A stretch of 24,395 nucleotides of DNA. Origin: a virus. Every line of letters begins with the position of its first letter. Within the stretch, counting starts at the first letter, position 1. The notes below the pieces were generated by a model. The model worked only from the letters and a program-made list of their open reading frames with translations, was not told the origin of the DNA and did not search any database. Shown in pieces: positions 1 through 5,082 of the stretch. Location of the stretch: positions 1 to 24,395 of IMG/VR virus record IMGVR_UViG_3300047445_000210. One strand, written 5' to 3'. Position numbers and translations under genes: made by a program.

Positions 1-51
1 GTGCTAGCTCCCATGAAGCTGCAGACTCTTGACCCCCCCCTATACTGTTCG

Positions 52-117
52 TTAAAACAGAAGGGATAGCAACAGCATCAACACAACATGCGCAACGATC
101 ACAACAACCGTAATCAC
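52..117 (-). CDS. tiny hydrophobic peptide (21 aa)
   Basis: A 21-codon frame starts with GTG in a GTGA overlap with the HNH gene stop and ends in TAA. The product is almost entirely Val, Ile, Leu and Met, so it would be a single membrane-spanning peptide. It repeats the pattern of the two tiny membrane frames just upstream of the HNH gene. There is no recognisable family and no strong ribosome site of its own; translation would be by coupling. About 40 bases further on, an ATG at position 14 (minus) opens a frame that runs off the window and could be the next gene. Small size and low complexity limit confidence. Confidence 0.35.
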   Translation of the reverse strand: MITVVVIVAHVVLMLLLSLLF

Positions 118-413
118 TGCATCGCGCTCGTTTGTGTTGGCCAGCCATCCGCATCACAACCAATCACCTTGAACACACCATTACTCTTGCGTGTGCCATC
201 AGGCTTTTCCTTTACTTGATTGTCATGCAGTCTACATAGGTGACGTGCATTGCTCTCGTGATCACGTCCACCCATGGCACGTGATACGATGTGGTCTACT
301 ACCTTGCCCGGTGATGTGCACCCCTTAACCTCGCACACACCACCCGACCTATGCTTTACATCTGCACACACAGCACGCCATACAGATGTGTGGTAGAATG
401 GATCATTAGGCAC
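114..413 (-). CDS. HNH endonuclease
   Basis: This 99-residue protein has the layout of small phage HNH nucleases. A first zinc knuckle (C27, C32) is followed by the catalytic pair D40-H41, then N55 and a second metal pair (C60, H63, in a CRLHDNQ context). In tailed phages such genes usually sit directly upstream of the terminase genes and assist genome cleavage at packaging; here the next gene lies beyond the left edge. The start is GTG inside the end of the preceding small frame, with a purine-rich AGAAGA about 7 bases upstream. The fold assignment is firm. The packaging role is inferred from family context. Confidence 0.88.
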   Translation of the reverse strand: MPNDPFYHTSVWRAVCADVKHRSGGVCEVKGCTSPGKVVDHIVSRAMGGRDHESNARHLCRLHDNQVKEKPDGTRKSNGVFKVIGCDADGWPTQTSAMQ

Positions 414-510
414 GGTACATCTTCTGTAGTGCGCTTACCAAGAGACACAAGACAACGTACGCACAGACAAGAACAAACGGTGCAGCCAACACTAATGCTA
501 CGATGCTCAT
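406..510 (-). CDS. small single-span membrane peptide (34 aa)
   Basis: The ATG overlaps the stop of the preceding 21-codon frame as ATGA, and the frame ends 8 bases into the HNH gene. The product has one strong hydrophobic stretch rich in Ala, Val, Leu and Cys, with Lys and Arg at its C-terminus, which suggests N-out/C-in membrane insertion. A longer in-frame GTG start at 588 exists, but its first 26 codons overlap two better-supported frames, so the short form is preferred. The family is unknown. A holin-like or exclusion role is possible but unsupported. Confidence 0.45.
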   Translation of the reverse strand: MSIVALVLAAPFVLVCAYVVLCLLVSALQKMYRA

Positions 511-572
511 TTGATGTACGTAACAACGTAGATGATTGCTGCAATAAGCAAGACAACTAACCAGAATGACAT
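507..572 (-). CDS. tiny membrane peptide (21 aa)
   Basis: A 21-codon frame begins MSFWLVVLLI and is hydrophobic almost throughout, ending in Tyr-Ile-Lys. An AGGAG sits 8 bases before its ATG, which is the best ribosome site in this stretch. Its TGA overlaps the next ATG (ATGA), so the 34-residue peptide downstream is probably translated by coupling. It overlaps the last 16 bases of the 51-residue gene upstream. It is too short for family assignment. Confidence 0.42.
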   Translation of the reverse strand: MSFWLVVLLIAAIIYVVTYIK

Positions 573-712
573 TTCGCATTCTCCTCACGCAACTTAGCTA
601 GCTCTTGCAAAGCCAACTGACACACGTTGATTACTTCGGCGTAGCGTGTCCGCCTGCCCTTAGCTGCAGCGACAGTCGCATGCAGCATGTGGTCAACTAG
701 GGGTGTGTCCAT
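557..712 (-). CDS. hypothetical small helical protein (51 aa)
   Basis: The ATG follows directly after the TAG of the 81-residue gene (TAGATG), and the frame covers what would otherwise be an empty gap. The C-terminal half (LALQELAKLREEN) has heptad-like Leu spacing, so a short amphipathic or coiled helix is likely. The N-terminal half carries a basic AAAKGRRTRY patch that could contact nucleic acid. I do not recognise a family. Support comes from the operon spacing and the gap-filling frame rather than from homology. Confidence 0.55.
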   Translation of the reverse strand: MDTPLVDHMLHATVAAAKGRRTRYAEVINVCQLALQELAKLREENAKCHSG

Positions 713-958
713 CTAAAGCACACCGACAGTTTCGAACGAACCGTCTCCTTCGTCCTCAAGGAATTCGTTGACTTCTTCCACCGTCATAGGTCGAACGTTT
801 TCTAACGGTGCACCAACAAGTGACTTGGTGAGAACGTCGCCAAGAATTTCTAGATTCAGCGAAGATAGATCGCTGACAGTAAATGACCCTTTGACGACGC
901 AATCGCATTCGTCGCTAGTGTTCATCGACTGCAGTGTCACCCTATACAATTGTGTCAT
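713..958 (-). CDS. hypothetical acidic protein (81 aa)
   Basis: The start overlaps the ParA-like gene stop as ATGA, so it is probably co-translated with it. The protein is strongly acidic in its C-terminal half (EEVNEFLEDEGDGSFE) with a predicted beta-rich N-terminal half. Family not recognised. Its position directly after an ATPase of the ParA class makes it one of two candidate partners for that ATPase, the other being the 99-residue protein upstream, but the sequence itself shows no DNA-binding motif. Confidence 0.7.
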   Translation of the reverse strand: MTQLYRVTLQSMNTSDECDCVVKGSFTVSDLSSLNLEILGDVLTKSLVGAPLENVRPMTVEEVNEFLEDEGDGSFETVGVL

Positions 959-1590
959 GACAGCACGTTCAGTTTCGCGCTATCGAACTGCGTAAACACC
1001 AACGCTAGCCAATGCCTGACGTAGCCACGCAACACGGGGCTCTTGTCTCCACCGATGTAGGCAAGAAACGACTTGCTCTCTGCATCAACGTTTTCGCAAG
1101 CACGTGCATTCAGCATCGGGATATCAAGCGACCCAGCGGGGAAATCAAACTTCGTATCGTTGATACGATTTCCTACAGCGACATAGCGCGAACTCGCGAT
1201 AGATGCTGTAATCGACTGAACCTCTGTAAGCGAATCCTGCGTGTTTCCGAGAACATGAAGAACAGTCAGGCTGCACTTTTCGGGATCAAGGAATCCGATA
1301 TCCTTAAGCGTGTTGATTGTCGGCGTAAGCAACCCGGCGCGAAGATCGATCACGGTTACGGCGGAGCCGAGCGTATCGAAAACCTTCATCTGCCCATCAG
1401 AGTCGGTCAAGTCGACCAATTCTGTTTTGTCATCGTGGAAGCGCTTCAGCACACCAAGCGGCGTTTCCGTATCAAAAGCGCGGTGCTCGATTGTGTTGGT
1501 CTTGAGATAATCAAGCAACGCACGCGTGACCGTCGTTTTGCCGACGCCGCCCTTATTCGCTCCGACGATAATTACTTTCGGCTTGGTCAT
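955..1590 (-). CDS. ParA/MinD-like P-loop ATPase
   Basis: The deviant Walker A box KGGVGKTT spans residues 13-20, with the signature first lysine K13 that ParA/MinD/CobQ ATPases use in dimerisation. D40 in FDTETP fits the second conserved aspartate and D82 in VIDLRAG fits Walker B. At 211 residues it is a compact form without an N-terminal HTH, as in type Ib partition ATPases or the phage and conjugative-plasmid nucleotide-binding proteins (TraL/StbB-like). Such proteins position or segregate DNA. It overlaps its upstream neighbour by 4 bases and its downstream neighbour by 4. No ParB is visible, so partition of a plasmid-like prophage is inference. Confidence 0.85.
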   Translation of the reverse strand: MTKPKVIIVGANKGGVGKTTVTRALLDYLKTNTIEHRAFDTETPLGVLKRFHDDKTELVDLTDSDGQMKVFDTLGSAVTVIDLRAGLLTPTINTLKDIGFLDPEKCSLTVLHVLGNTQDSLTEVQSITASIASSRYVAVGNRINDTKFDFPAGSLDIPMLNARACENVDAESKSFLAYIGGDKSPVLRGYVRHWLALVFTQFDSAKLNVLS

Positions 1591-1886
1591 GCCACATCTC
1601 CGTCAGTCTGCGGCGCTTCTGATGCAGCCTGCGCCTTGCGGAAGTTCGCGAAGTCAACAACATTGTCGACGACAAGCACGGGAGTAGCAGGGTTGTTCTC
1701 TGCGAGCCGTACGCGGTTCATCGGCATCGCAAGCGACATGACGCCGCTGTTCATCTGCACGGCGCTAACGCCAAGCATCTTTTCCGAGCCGACGTAAACG
1801 CTAAGCTCGCCTTCCTGATTGCGAACAACGGTCACATTGCTAAAAATAATCTGATCGGCCACAGGGGCCACAATCTCATTTGACAC
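1587..1886 (-). CDS. hypothetical protein preceding the ParA-like gene (99 aa)
   Basis: A GTG start is supported by GAGGAG 5 bases upstream, the strongest ribosome site in the left end, so this is probably the first gene of the ParA transcript. The sequence alternates short hydrophobic strands (IIFSNVTVV, LSVYVGSEKML) and ends in an acidic Ala/Glu/Asp tail, suggesting a small beta-barrel or sandwich. Family not recognised. The 4-base overlap with the ParA-like gene suggests a functional pair. About 500 mostly non-coding bases lie upstream of it. Confidence 0.72.
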   Translation of the reverse strand: MSNEIVAPVADQIIFSNVTVVRNQEGELSVYVGSEKMLGVSAVQMNSGVMSLAMPMNRVRLAENNPATPVLVVDNVVDFANFRKAQAASEAPQTDGDVA

Positions 1887-1961
1887 TTCGTCTCCTCTAC
1901 GAATTTGTACTAATGAAGTGCTTCGCCCAAAACCAAGCGAAGCAAGCGATTTCGAAATGGC

Positions 1962-2036
1962 TTAACACGGACACCCAAGCGGCATTGGCCGGCAGGCATC
2001 CTTCAGGCGTTGTAGAATTCGTTCAAGCAGAGTCAT
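1962..2036 (-). CDS. possible leader peptide (24 aa)
   Basis: A 24-codon frame with ATG and AGGA 8 bases upstream lies in the leader region of the ParA operon. It encodes a short amphipathic helix (LLERILQRLKDACR) followed by a Pro/Gly/Cys-rich end. Just downstream, GCTTCGC and GCGAAGC form an inverted repeat about 10 bases apart. A regulatory leader peptide is one reading; chance is another. Confidence 0.25.
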   Translation of the reverse strand: MTLLERILQRLKDACRPMPLGCPC

Positions 2037-2079
2037 TGGCGGTCCTTTGTTTGGTGCACGATGGCGAAACAAATTTTTT

Positions 2080-2142
2080 GCCACCGGGGAGTAACACGAA
2101 CCAACGCGGCAGTGCCGCACGCTCGTAACTCAACCCGGTGGC
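2080..2142. repeat. long imperfect inverted repeat (hairpin)
   Basis: GCCACCGGG (2080-2088) and CCCGGTGGC (2134-2142) pair perfectly. Inside them GAGT/ACTC and ACGA/TCGT segments also pair, and the centre holds a GCGGCA/TGCCGC hairpin. A run of six T precedes it on the plus strand, which is an A run after it on the minus strand, so it does not look like a minus-strand terminator. It lies upstream of the ParA-like operon, where a partition site or structured leader would be expected, but no parS-type repeat is evident. Confidence 0.6.
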
Positions 2143-2382
2143 GTCACGGTGCGGAGGAGGCGCACGCGTGAATTGAATTTATGTGGCGGTAGGTCCGTCG
2201 ACCTTTGGGGCTAGCGTGATCGTGCTTCCCTATCCCGTGCACGGGACCGCCGTAGACCGCGCATCAACGCGGGGTAATTAAGGACTGCGCTTCGTAGGCA
2301 TTACTCTATCGCCAGTGTGTGCAGTCTTACGCATGATCGGGAAGCCGATCGTATCGCGCCCATACGGTACGCGAATTCTAAT
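2143..2382 (-). other. non-coding, hairpin-rich spacer after the tRNA island
   Basis: No convincing gene is visible on either strand. On the minus strand several stems can be drawn: GATCGG/CCGATC around a CTTC loop, GACTGC/GCAGTC about 30 bases apart, CCGCG/CGCGG, the 12-base palindrome CCCGTGCACGGG, and AGGTC/GACCT. None is followed by a T run. The stretch may be the 3' trailer of the tRNA precursor or a structured leader for the ParA operon. Confidence 0.5.
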
Positions 2383-2458
2383 TGGTGCCGCGTGATGGGA
2401 TTGAACCACCGACCTAATCGTTACAAGTGATTTGCTGCTACCACTGAGCTAACGCGGC
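2383..2458 (-). tRNA. tRNA-Thr(TGT)
   Basis: A complete cloverleaf is visible. The acceptor is GCCGCGT/ACGCGGC and the anticodon loop CTTGTAA reads TGT (codon ACA). The T-arm is GGTGG-TTCAATC-CCATC, followed by discriminator A and an encoded CCA. The D-arm is slightly irregular, with GCAGC where GAGC is usual, and the anticodon stem has one A-C mismatch at its loop end. G1-C72 fits a threonine tRNA. It lies 2 bases after the stop of the small secreted-type protein, so it is processed from the same minus-strand transcript. Confidence 0.9.
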
Positions 2459-2460
2459 CT

Positions 2461-2667
2461 TTACGCTGGATCAGACTTTTCGGACTTGAACTCACAGCCG
2501 GCCATGACAAAGAATTCTTTGCCGGTGCCGTTCAAAAATTCTGCCTTCTCTTTGATCTTCGCAATCTCGTCTACGCAAACCTGATAGCTTTCGACTTCGT
2601 TGCGCTTGACCTCCGGCTGTGTCATTCCCGGCGCTAAGAACACCAACACAATAAAAATCTTCAGCAC
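2461..2667 (-). CDS. small secreted or membrane-anchored protein (68 aa)
   Basis: The product starts with an N-terminal hydrophobic segment (LKIFIVLVFLAPG) that looks like a signal peptide or anchor. A charged, probably helical region with two cysteines follows. I chose the GTG at 2667 because GAGAGGA lies 6 bases before it; an in-frame ATG at 2673 abuts that site too closely, and a TTG at 2682 lies before it. The gene sits between two tRNA genes and ends 2 bases before tRNA-Thr. Family unknown. A role in the host envelope, for example exclusion or lysis, is only a guess. Confidence 0.6.
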   Translation of the reverse strand: MLKIFIVLVFLAPGMTQPEVKRNEVESYQVCVDEIAKIKEKAEFLNGTGKEFFVMAGCEFKSEKSDPA

Positions 2668-2694
2668 TTCCATTCCTCTCAATGAAAACGAATT

Positions 2695-2770
2695 TGGTCA
2701 AAGCGATAGGACTTGAACCTACGACCCCTGCGCCCCAAACGCAGTGCTCTACCAACTGAGCTACGCTAAG
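2695..2770 (-). tRNA. tRNA-Pro(TGG)
   Basis: The anticodon arm CTGCG-TTTGGGG-CGCAG reads TGG (codon CCA). The D-arm carries the usual GCTCAGTTGGTAGAGC, the T-arm is GTAGG-TTCAAGT-CCTAT, and ACCA is encoded at the 3' end. C1-G72 is the expected proline identity pair. Acceptor pairs 2 and 3 are T-T mismatches (CTTAGCG against CGCTTTG), which is unusual and could weaken processing or charging. Confidence 0.85.
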
Positions 2771-2791
2771 AAACTTGAGCATGTTTTATTA

Positions 2792-2856
2792 GCGACACGA
2801 TCTTGTGTCGCACCGGCCCTTTCGGATTGGCGGCCATGCTCTACCGGCTAGTTAGA
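2792..2856 (-). ncRNA. tRNA-like remnant, not a callable tRNA
   Basis: On the minus strand a D-arm-like hairpin (TCTA-ACTAGCCGG-TAGA, then GCA) is followed by a GGCC-closed region containing ATCCGAA. After that comes a perfect 7-bp hairpin, GCGACAC-AAGATC-GTGTCGC. The last element resembles the closed acceptor stem of the permuted element at 3214-3281, but I find neither a T-loop nor a matching anticodon stem. It is best described as a decayed or highly divergent tRNA-like sequence just upstream of tRNA-Pro. Confidence 0.3.
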
Positions 2857-2878
2857 CGTTCACACTAGCAACTCACGT

Positions 2879-2956
2879 TGGTTGCGGAGAATGGGATTTG
2901 AACCCATGACCTACAGGTTATGAGCCTGTCGCGCTACCGGGCTGCGCCATCCCGCT
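2879..2956 (-). tRNA. irregular tRNA with CAT anticodon (Met or Ile2 type)
   Basis: The anticodon arm ACAGG-CTCATAA-CCTGT gives CAT. The D-arm is GCGC-AGCCCGGTA-GCGC and the T-arm ATGGG-TTCAAAT-CCCAT. The 3' end CCGCAACCA and the unpaired A1/A72 resemble initiator tRNA. However, C11-G24 and A29-T41 are elongator-like, in place of the initiator purine11 and GGG/CCC stem. There is one extra base between the T-stem and the 3' acceptor strand, so the acceptor forms only with a bulge or mismatch. Methionine initiator, elongator, or lysidine-modified isoleucine tRNA are all possible. CCA is encoded. Confidence 0.75.
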
Positions 2957-2964
2957 GAATTCGT

Positions 2965-3063
2965 GAGAGTGTCCTACCGCTAGACGAACGCCGCACGTTG
3001 CAAATACGACTTGGCGCGAGCAACGTATTCACGGCGTAAAGGAATCGAACCTCTGTCTCTCTC
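2965..3063 (-). tRNA. circularly permuted tRNA-like gene 1 (Glu-type arms)
   Basis: Read on the minus strand, the order is: anticodon-stem 3' strand GAGAG (3063-3059), variable AGAC, T-arm AGAGG-TTCGATT-CCTTT, and 3' acceptor ACGCCGT (3037-3031). A 36-base linker follows, then 5' acceptor GCGGCGT (2994-2988), TC, D-arm GTCT-AGCGGTA-GGAC, A26, and anticodon-stem 5' strand CTCTC (2969-2965). All seven acceptor positions pair (one G-T) and all five anticodon-stem positions pair. The TC-GTCT D-arm and G after the acceptor resemble glutamate tRNA. The halves are in reverse order, and no anticodon loop is encoded next to the stem: flanks are AGAGCA upstream and AC downstream. The pairing is seen directly. 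Function as a tRNA after circularisation is inference. Confidence 0.6.
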
Positions 3064-3117
3064 TGCTCTTTGTCGAGTAGGCGTGTAATGACGCCTCGTT
3101 CTTTCTCACAGTGCATA

Positions 3118-3188
3118 CCGGTGCTGGCTCAAGGCCAGCAAATCGCGTTAATCAGACGCGACACTAGCGGGTGATTAGCCCACACCGG
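3118..3188 (-). ncRNA. divergent tRNA-like element, possible Ile(GAT)
   Basis: The best part is an anticodon-arm-like hairpin TCGCGT-CTGATTA-ACGCGA. It has T at the position before the triplet and reads GAT (3153-3151). CCGGTG (3188-3183) and CACCGG (3123-3118) form an outer stem, and GCTGG-CCTTGAG-CCAGC could be a T-arm, although its loop lacks the TTC consensus and its last base is shared with the outer stem. The D-arm is poor. It lies between the two permuted elements. A decayed or strongly divergent isoleucine tRNA fits, and so does an unrelated structured spacer. Confidence 0.3.
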
Positions 3189-3213
3189 ACCCTATGACTC
3201 TCGACTGTTTAGT

Positions 3214-3281
3214 GATGGTGTCTTTCCAAAAGACGAACGACGCAATTCACGCCGTAGAGGATTCGAACCCCTGTTTCCATC
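3214..3281 (-). tRNA. circularly permuted tRNA-like gene 2 (Glu-type arms)
   Basis: On the minus strand, GATGG (3281-3277), AAAC and T-arm AGGGG-TTCGAAT-CCTCT lead to 3' acceptor ACGGCGT (3255-3249). After only GAATT comes 5' acceptor GCGTCGT (3243-3237), TC, D-arm GTCT-TTTGGAA-AGAC, A26, and CCATC (3218-3214). Acceptor pairing is complete (two G-T pairs) and the anticodon stem is perfect. The TAAC/AAAC-AGGGGTTCGAATCC pattern matches the 3' half of bacterial tRNA-Glu. Stem bases differ from those of the element at 2965-3063, yet each element pairs with itself. The flanks again are AGAGCA and AC, and an upstream 7-bp hairpin (3289-3309) precedes it. No anticodon can be read. Confidence 0.62.
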
Positions 3282-3541
3282 TGCTCTGCTAGCGCTCGAT
3301 TTGCGCTAGACTGAATTAAACACCACCAACCCAGATTGCGGAATACCGCCGTTTTTTGATGCCGTGCTTAAACTACGAACCGAAGCTCGCTGGGTAGGGA
3401 ACGAATTGGACTAGCTGCCATTGCACCGCTTCTGCTCTGCGCATAATACGTGGCTAGTGAATTCAATGCCGGACACTCCACCGCAGAGCGTCCGGCTACA
3501 TTACGCGTACAGCCCTATAATCGCGGCGGCTGGTAGCTGTG
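3282..3541 (-). other. non-coding leader of the tRNA island
   Basis: No gene is visible. Minus-strand stems include CTAGCGC-AAATCGA-GCGCTAG (3289-3309) and an 11-bp stem formed by GCCGGACGCTC and GAGTGTCCGGC with loop TGCGGTG (about 3468-3496), whose core looks like a D-arm. Another AGAGCAGA segment near 3434 matches the flank of both permuted elements, but I could not complete a third permuted tRNA. A short GCGG/CCGC hairpin with six T (near 3335-3358) lies on the plus strand and is not a convincing terminator. Confidence 0.45.
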
Positions 3542-3709
3542 TTAGTGGAGCTTGGCCTTATCGGCCGCCCTCGTATTTTGTTTTATGAATGTGTCAGACG
3601 CTTTGACGACTTCCCCGATGTCAAACCGGGTGTCTTCGATGTCGCTTCCGTATGGCCTTGCAAAACGCGGTCTAGCGATTGCAGCCGCTAAAACCGCGTC
3701 CACTTCCAT
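3542..3709 (-). CDS. hypothetical protein (55 aa)
   Basis: A short basic and helical product of unknown family (AIARPRFARPYG, then IGEVVKASDTFIKQ). I chose the ATG at 3709 because GAGG precedes it at a suitable distance. A longer GTG-initiated reading from 3796 would cross a strong hairpin (3724-3741) and has no ribosome site. It is the last protein gene before the tRNA island, and its stop is about 260 bases from the first permuted element. Confidence 0.55.
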   Translation of the reverse strand: MEVDAVLAAAIARPRFARPYGSDIEDTRFDIGEVVKASDTFIKQNTRAADKAKLH

Positions 3710-3723
3710 TTTCCTCTGGGGTT

Positions 3724-3741
3724 CTCCCCCGCGAGGGGGAA
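3724..3741. promoter_or_regulatory. GC hairpin upstream of the 55-aa gene
   Basis: CCCCC (3726-3730) and GGGGG (3735-3739) enclose a four-base loop, with two further A/T pairs outside. It lies just upstream of the ribosome site of the next gene. No T run follows on the minus strand, so termination is unlikely. It may control translation or mark an RNA processing site. Confidence 0.4.
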
Positions 3742-3803
3742 TTATCACCGTGCAATAGTTGTAGCTCGAAAAGGTACAAAAAGCAATAGTGTTCACGCTT
3801 TCG

Positions 3804-4379
3804 CTACACCACGTACCCGTAATGCCGGGCCAAGAGGTACAAACCGGCCGTAAAGCGCTCGATTGCCACAGCCCGGGCCGTATGGGGGCTAGCAGCCCCG
3901 CTGGCGGTTCTGCCGATCGCGACTAGATCGCCGCAGCCCTCCAGAATGACCGCCTCCAGCGGCCTCCTGTACTTGCTGCCGAGCACAGCCCGGGCCGCTC
4001 GATAGTTTGCCCGGCTCTGTGCAGCCATCCTGCTAGGTGGCATGGAACTACCCGCACCGCCCTGCCCGCCCTGAACCTTGCCGTAATCGATCGCCTGCAA
4101 GCCACCCATGCCGGCGCCGTACCAATCAGCGTAATACTTCTCGCCGGCCAACTGGCACGCCTCGTTGATCTTGGCATCCGGGTAAAGCTGCCCCTTGCTG
4201 CCCATGCGGGTTAGCAGCTCGTCTTGGAACTGGCGGGTTTCGCCAACCATGACAGACTCACCCTTGGCCAGCCGATCCGGTGTAGCCGCATCATTGTCGA
4301 CCACAAGCCGAAGATTGTGAGGCTGGGGGCGTGTAACGATGTTGTAGCCATTGGCGTTCTTCTTCTCGGTGATGGTCAA
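3804..4379 (-). CDS. phage regulatory-type protein, possibly DUF6456-like (191 aa)
   Basis: The N-terminal third is polar (EKKNANGYNIVTRPQPHNLR). The middle has a Gly/Ser-rich linker (QGGQGGAGSSMPPS). The C-terminal 70 residues are helical and end in ERFTAGLYLLARHYGYVV, which resembles the end of DUF6456 proteins of proteobacterial phages and prophages. The start appears to be TTG in a TTGA overlap with the upstream gene, with a GGGGGGAAA tract in front. The function of the DUF6456 group is not established; regulation is a common suggestion. Gene confidence is high, family confidence is modest. Confidence 0.72.
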   Translation of the reverse strand: MTITEKKNANGYNIVTRPQPHNLRLVVDNDAATPDRLAKGESVMVGETRQFQDELLTRMGSKGQLYPDAKINEACQLAGEKYYADWYGAGMGGLQAIDYGKVQGGQGGAGSSMPPSRMAAQSRANYRAARAVLGSKYRRPLEAVILEGCGDLVAIGRTASGAASPHTARAVAIERFTAGLYLLARHYGYVV

Positions 4380-4591
4380 TTCAATTTCCCCCCGGGTGAT
4401 GCGTCATCGATCGGCCTAGCGTTGTGTCTCGCGATCACTGCCGGCCATTCGCTAGGCGGAAGGCGGCGCTTGTTCTCACCGTCAATGCTTTCCGCGAATG
4501 CGTTTCCATAAAGCAGGATGTCGGTGTATGCCGCCATCATGTCAGGCGCCGACAGCCCTGTTAGAAATTCGCTGATACTGTGTTTGGTCAA
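4376..4591 (-). CDS. hypothetical protein (71 aa)
   Basis: This frame links the VRR-NUC gene and the DUF6456-like gene with 4-base overlaps at both ends, and both overlaps use TTG starts (TTGA). The product has a helical N-terminus (ISEFLTGLSAPDMMAAYTDILLYG) and a basic middle. Family not recognised. It lies inside a replication-nuclease operon, so a small accessory protein is likely. Confidence 0.65.
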   Translation of the reverse strand: MTKHSISEFLTGLSAPDMMAAYTDILLYGNAFAESIDGENKRRLPPSEWPAVIARHNARPIDDASPGGKLN

Positions 4592-5031
4592 TGCAACGTG
4601 CCCCTAATCATTCCTGTTAAAATCTTGCGGCACTTGCTAGCCGCTTCTACTTCGGTCGACGCTTGCACCACATGAATCTTGAAGCCCAACGCTTCTAGTT
4701 TCCCATGCCGCTTGATTTGGTCGTCGCTCAACTCGCCTTTCTCGTTCTTCATTTCGATCATGCCGAGCTTCGCACCGGGGAGGTAAATCCTGATATCGGC
4801 CTCACCCGCCTTCAACCCTGTCAGCTTCGCCCGGGCTCCGTTGCGCTTGCCTGCATTCATGTCCCCAGCAAATTCGAAGTCCCAGCCCATGTCTTGGCAC
4901 TTGTGAAAATCAGACACGACAGCCGCTTGTAATTTCCACTCCGGCTTGGGTTTTGGTTTGCGGGGCTTCTTGGTGCGGAAGAGGTTTCTGGGTTTCTGTT
5001 TGGATTCGCTGGGTCTACTCTCACCCCCCAT
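4588..5031 (-). CDS. VRR-NUC domain nuclease
   Basis: The N-terminal 30 residues are very basic (KKPRKPKPKPEWK). They are followed by the VRR-NUC variant of the PD-(D/E)XK fold: G76-E77-A78-D79, then E93-M94-K95, and the family-typical GxLSxxQ (G99 to Q105). Phage members are single-domain, about 100 residues, with Holliday-junction or flap-type nuclease activity shown for some. The longer basic tail here would aid DNA binding. The ATG lies in a CCCCATGGGG palindrome with GAGG 7 bases upstream. It is probably the first gene of a separate transcript, because an AT-rich gap precedes it. Confidence 0.88.
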   Translation of the reverse strand: MGGESRPSESKQKPRNLFRTKKPRKPKPKPEWKLQAAVVSDFHKCQDMGWDFEFAGDMNAGKRNGARAKLTGLKAGEADIRIYLPGAKLGMIEMKNEKGELSDDQIKRHGKLEALGFKIHVVQASTEVEAASKCRKILTGMIRGTLH

Positions 5032-5054
5032 GGGGCTACCTCATTTCTAGGGGT

Positions 5055-5082
5055 TTATTAGTATCCCCCCTTATATTTACAA
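5055..5082 (-). promoter_or_regulatory. candidate promoter for the VRR-NUC gene
   Basis: On the minus strand TTGTAA and TAATAA are spaced 16 bases apart, about 25 bases upstream of the VRR-NUC start, in the most AT-rich stretch of the left arm. The -35 matches the consensus only partly. The intergenic position supports it. Confidence 0.35.

Noticed and set aside
1012-1797. 261-codon open frame on the plus strand
   Set aside because: It is the complement of the ParA-like gene and its neighbour, which have clear motifs and ribosome sites.
2965-3281. Reading 3237-3031 as one linear intron-containing tRNA (5' half at 3243-3214 joined to 3' half at 3063-3031)
   Set aside because: The anticodon-stem strands (CCATC with GAGAG) do not pair and the acceptor pairing is worse. 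Each half pairs fully only with its partner in the permuted order.
2965-3281. Permuted two-piece tmRNA
   Set aside because: tmRNA lacks a 4-bp D-stem, and there is no tag-reading frame or pseudoknot-size spacer. Both elements here have full D-arms and anticodon stems.
3335-3358. Plus-strand terminator (GCGG/CCGC followed by six T)
   Set aside because: The stem is only 4 bp and no plus-strand gene precedes it.
3428-3541. A third permuted tRNA around the AGAGCAGA at 3434 and the D-arm-like hairpin at 3468-3496
   Set aside because: No T-loop and no matching acceptor or anticodon-stem strands could be found; the D-arm-like part is better explained as the tip of one long hairpin.
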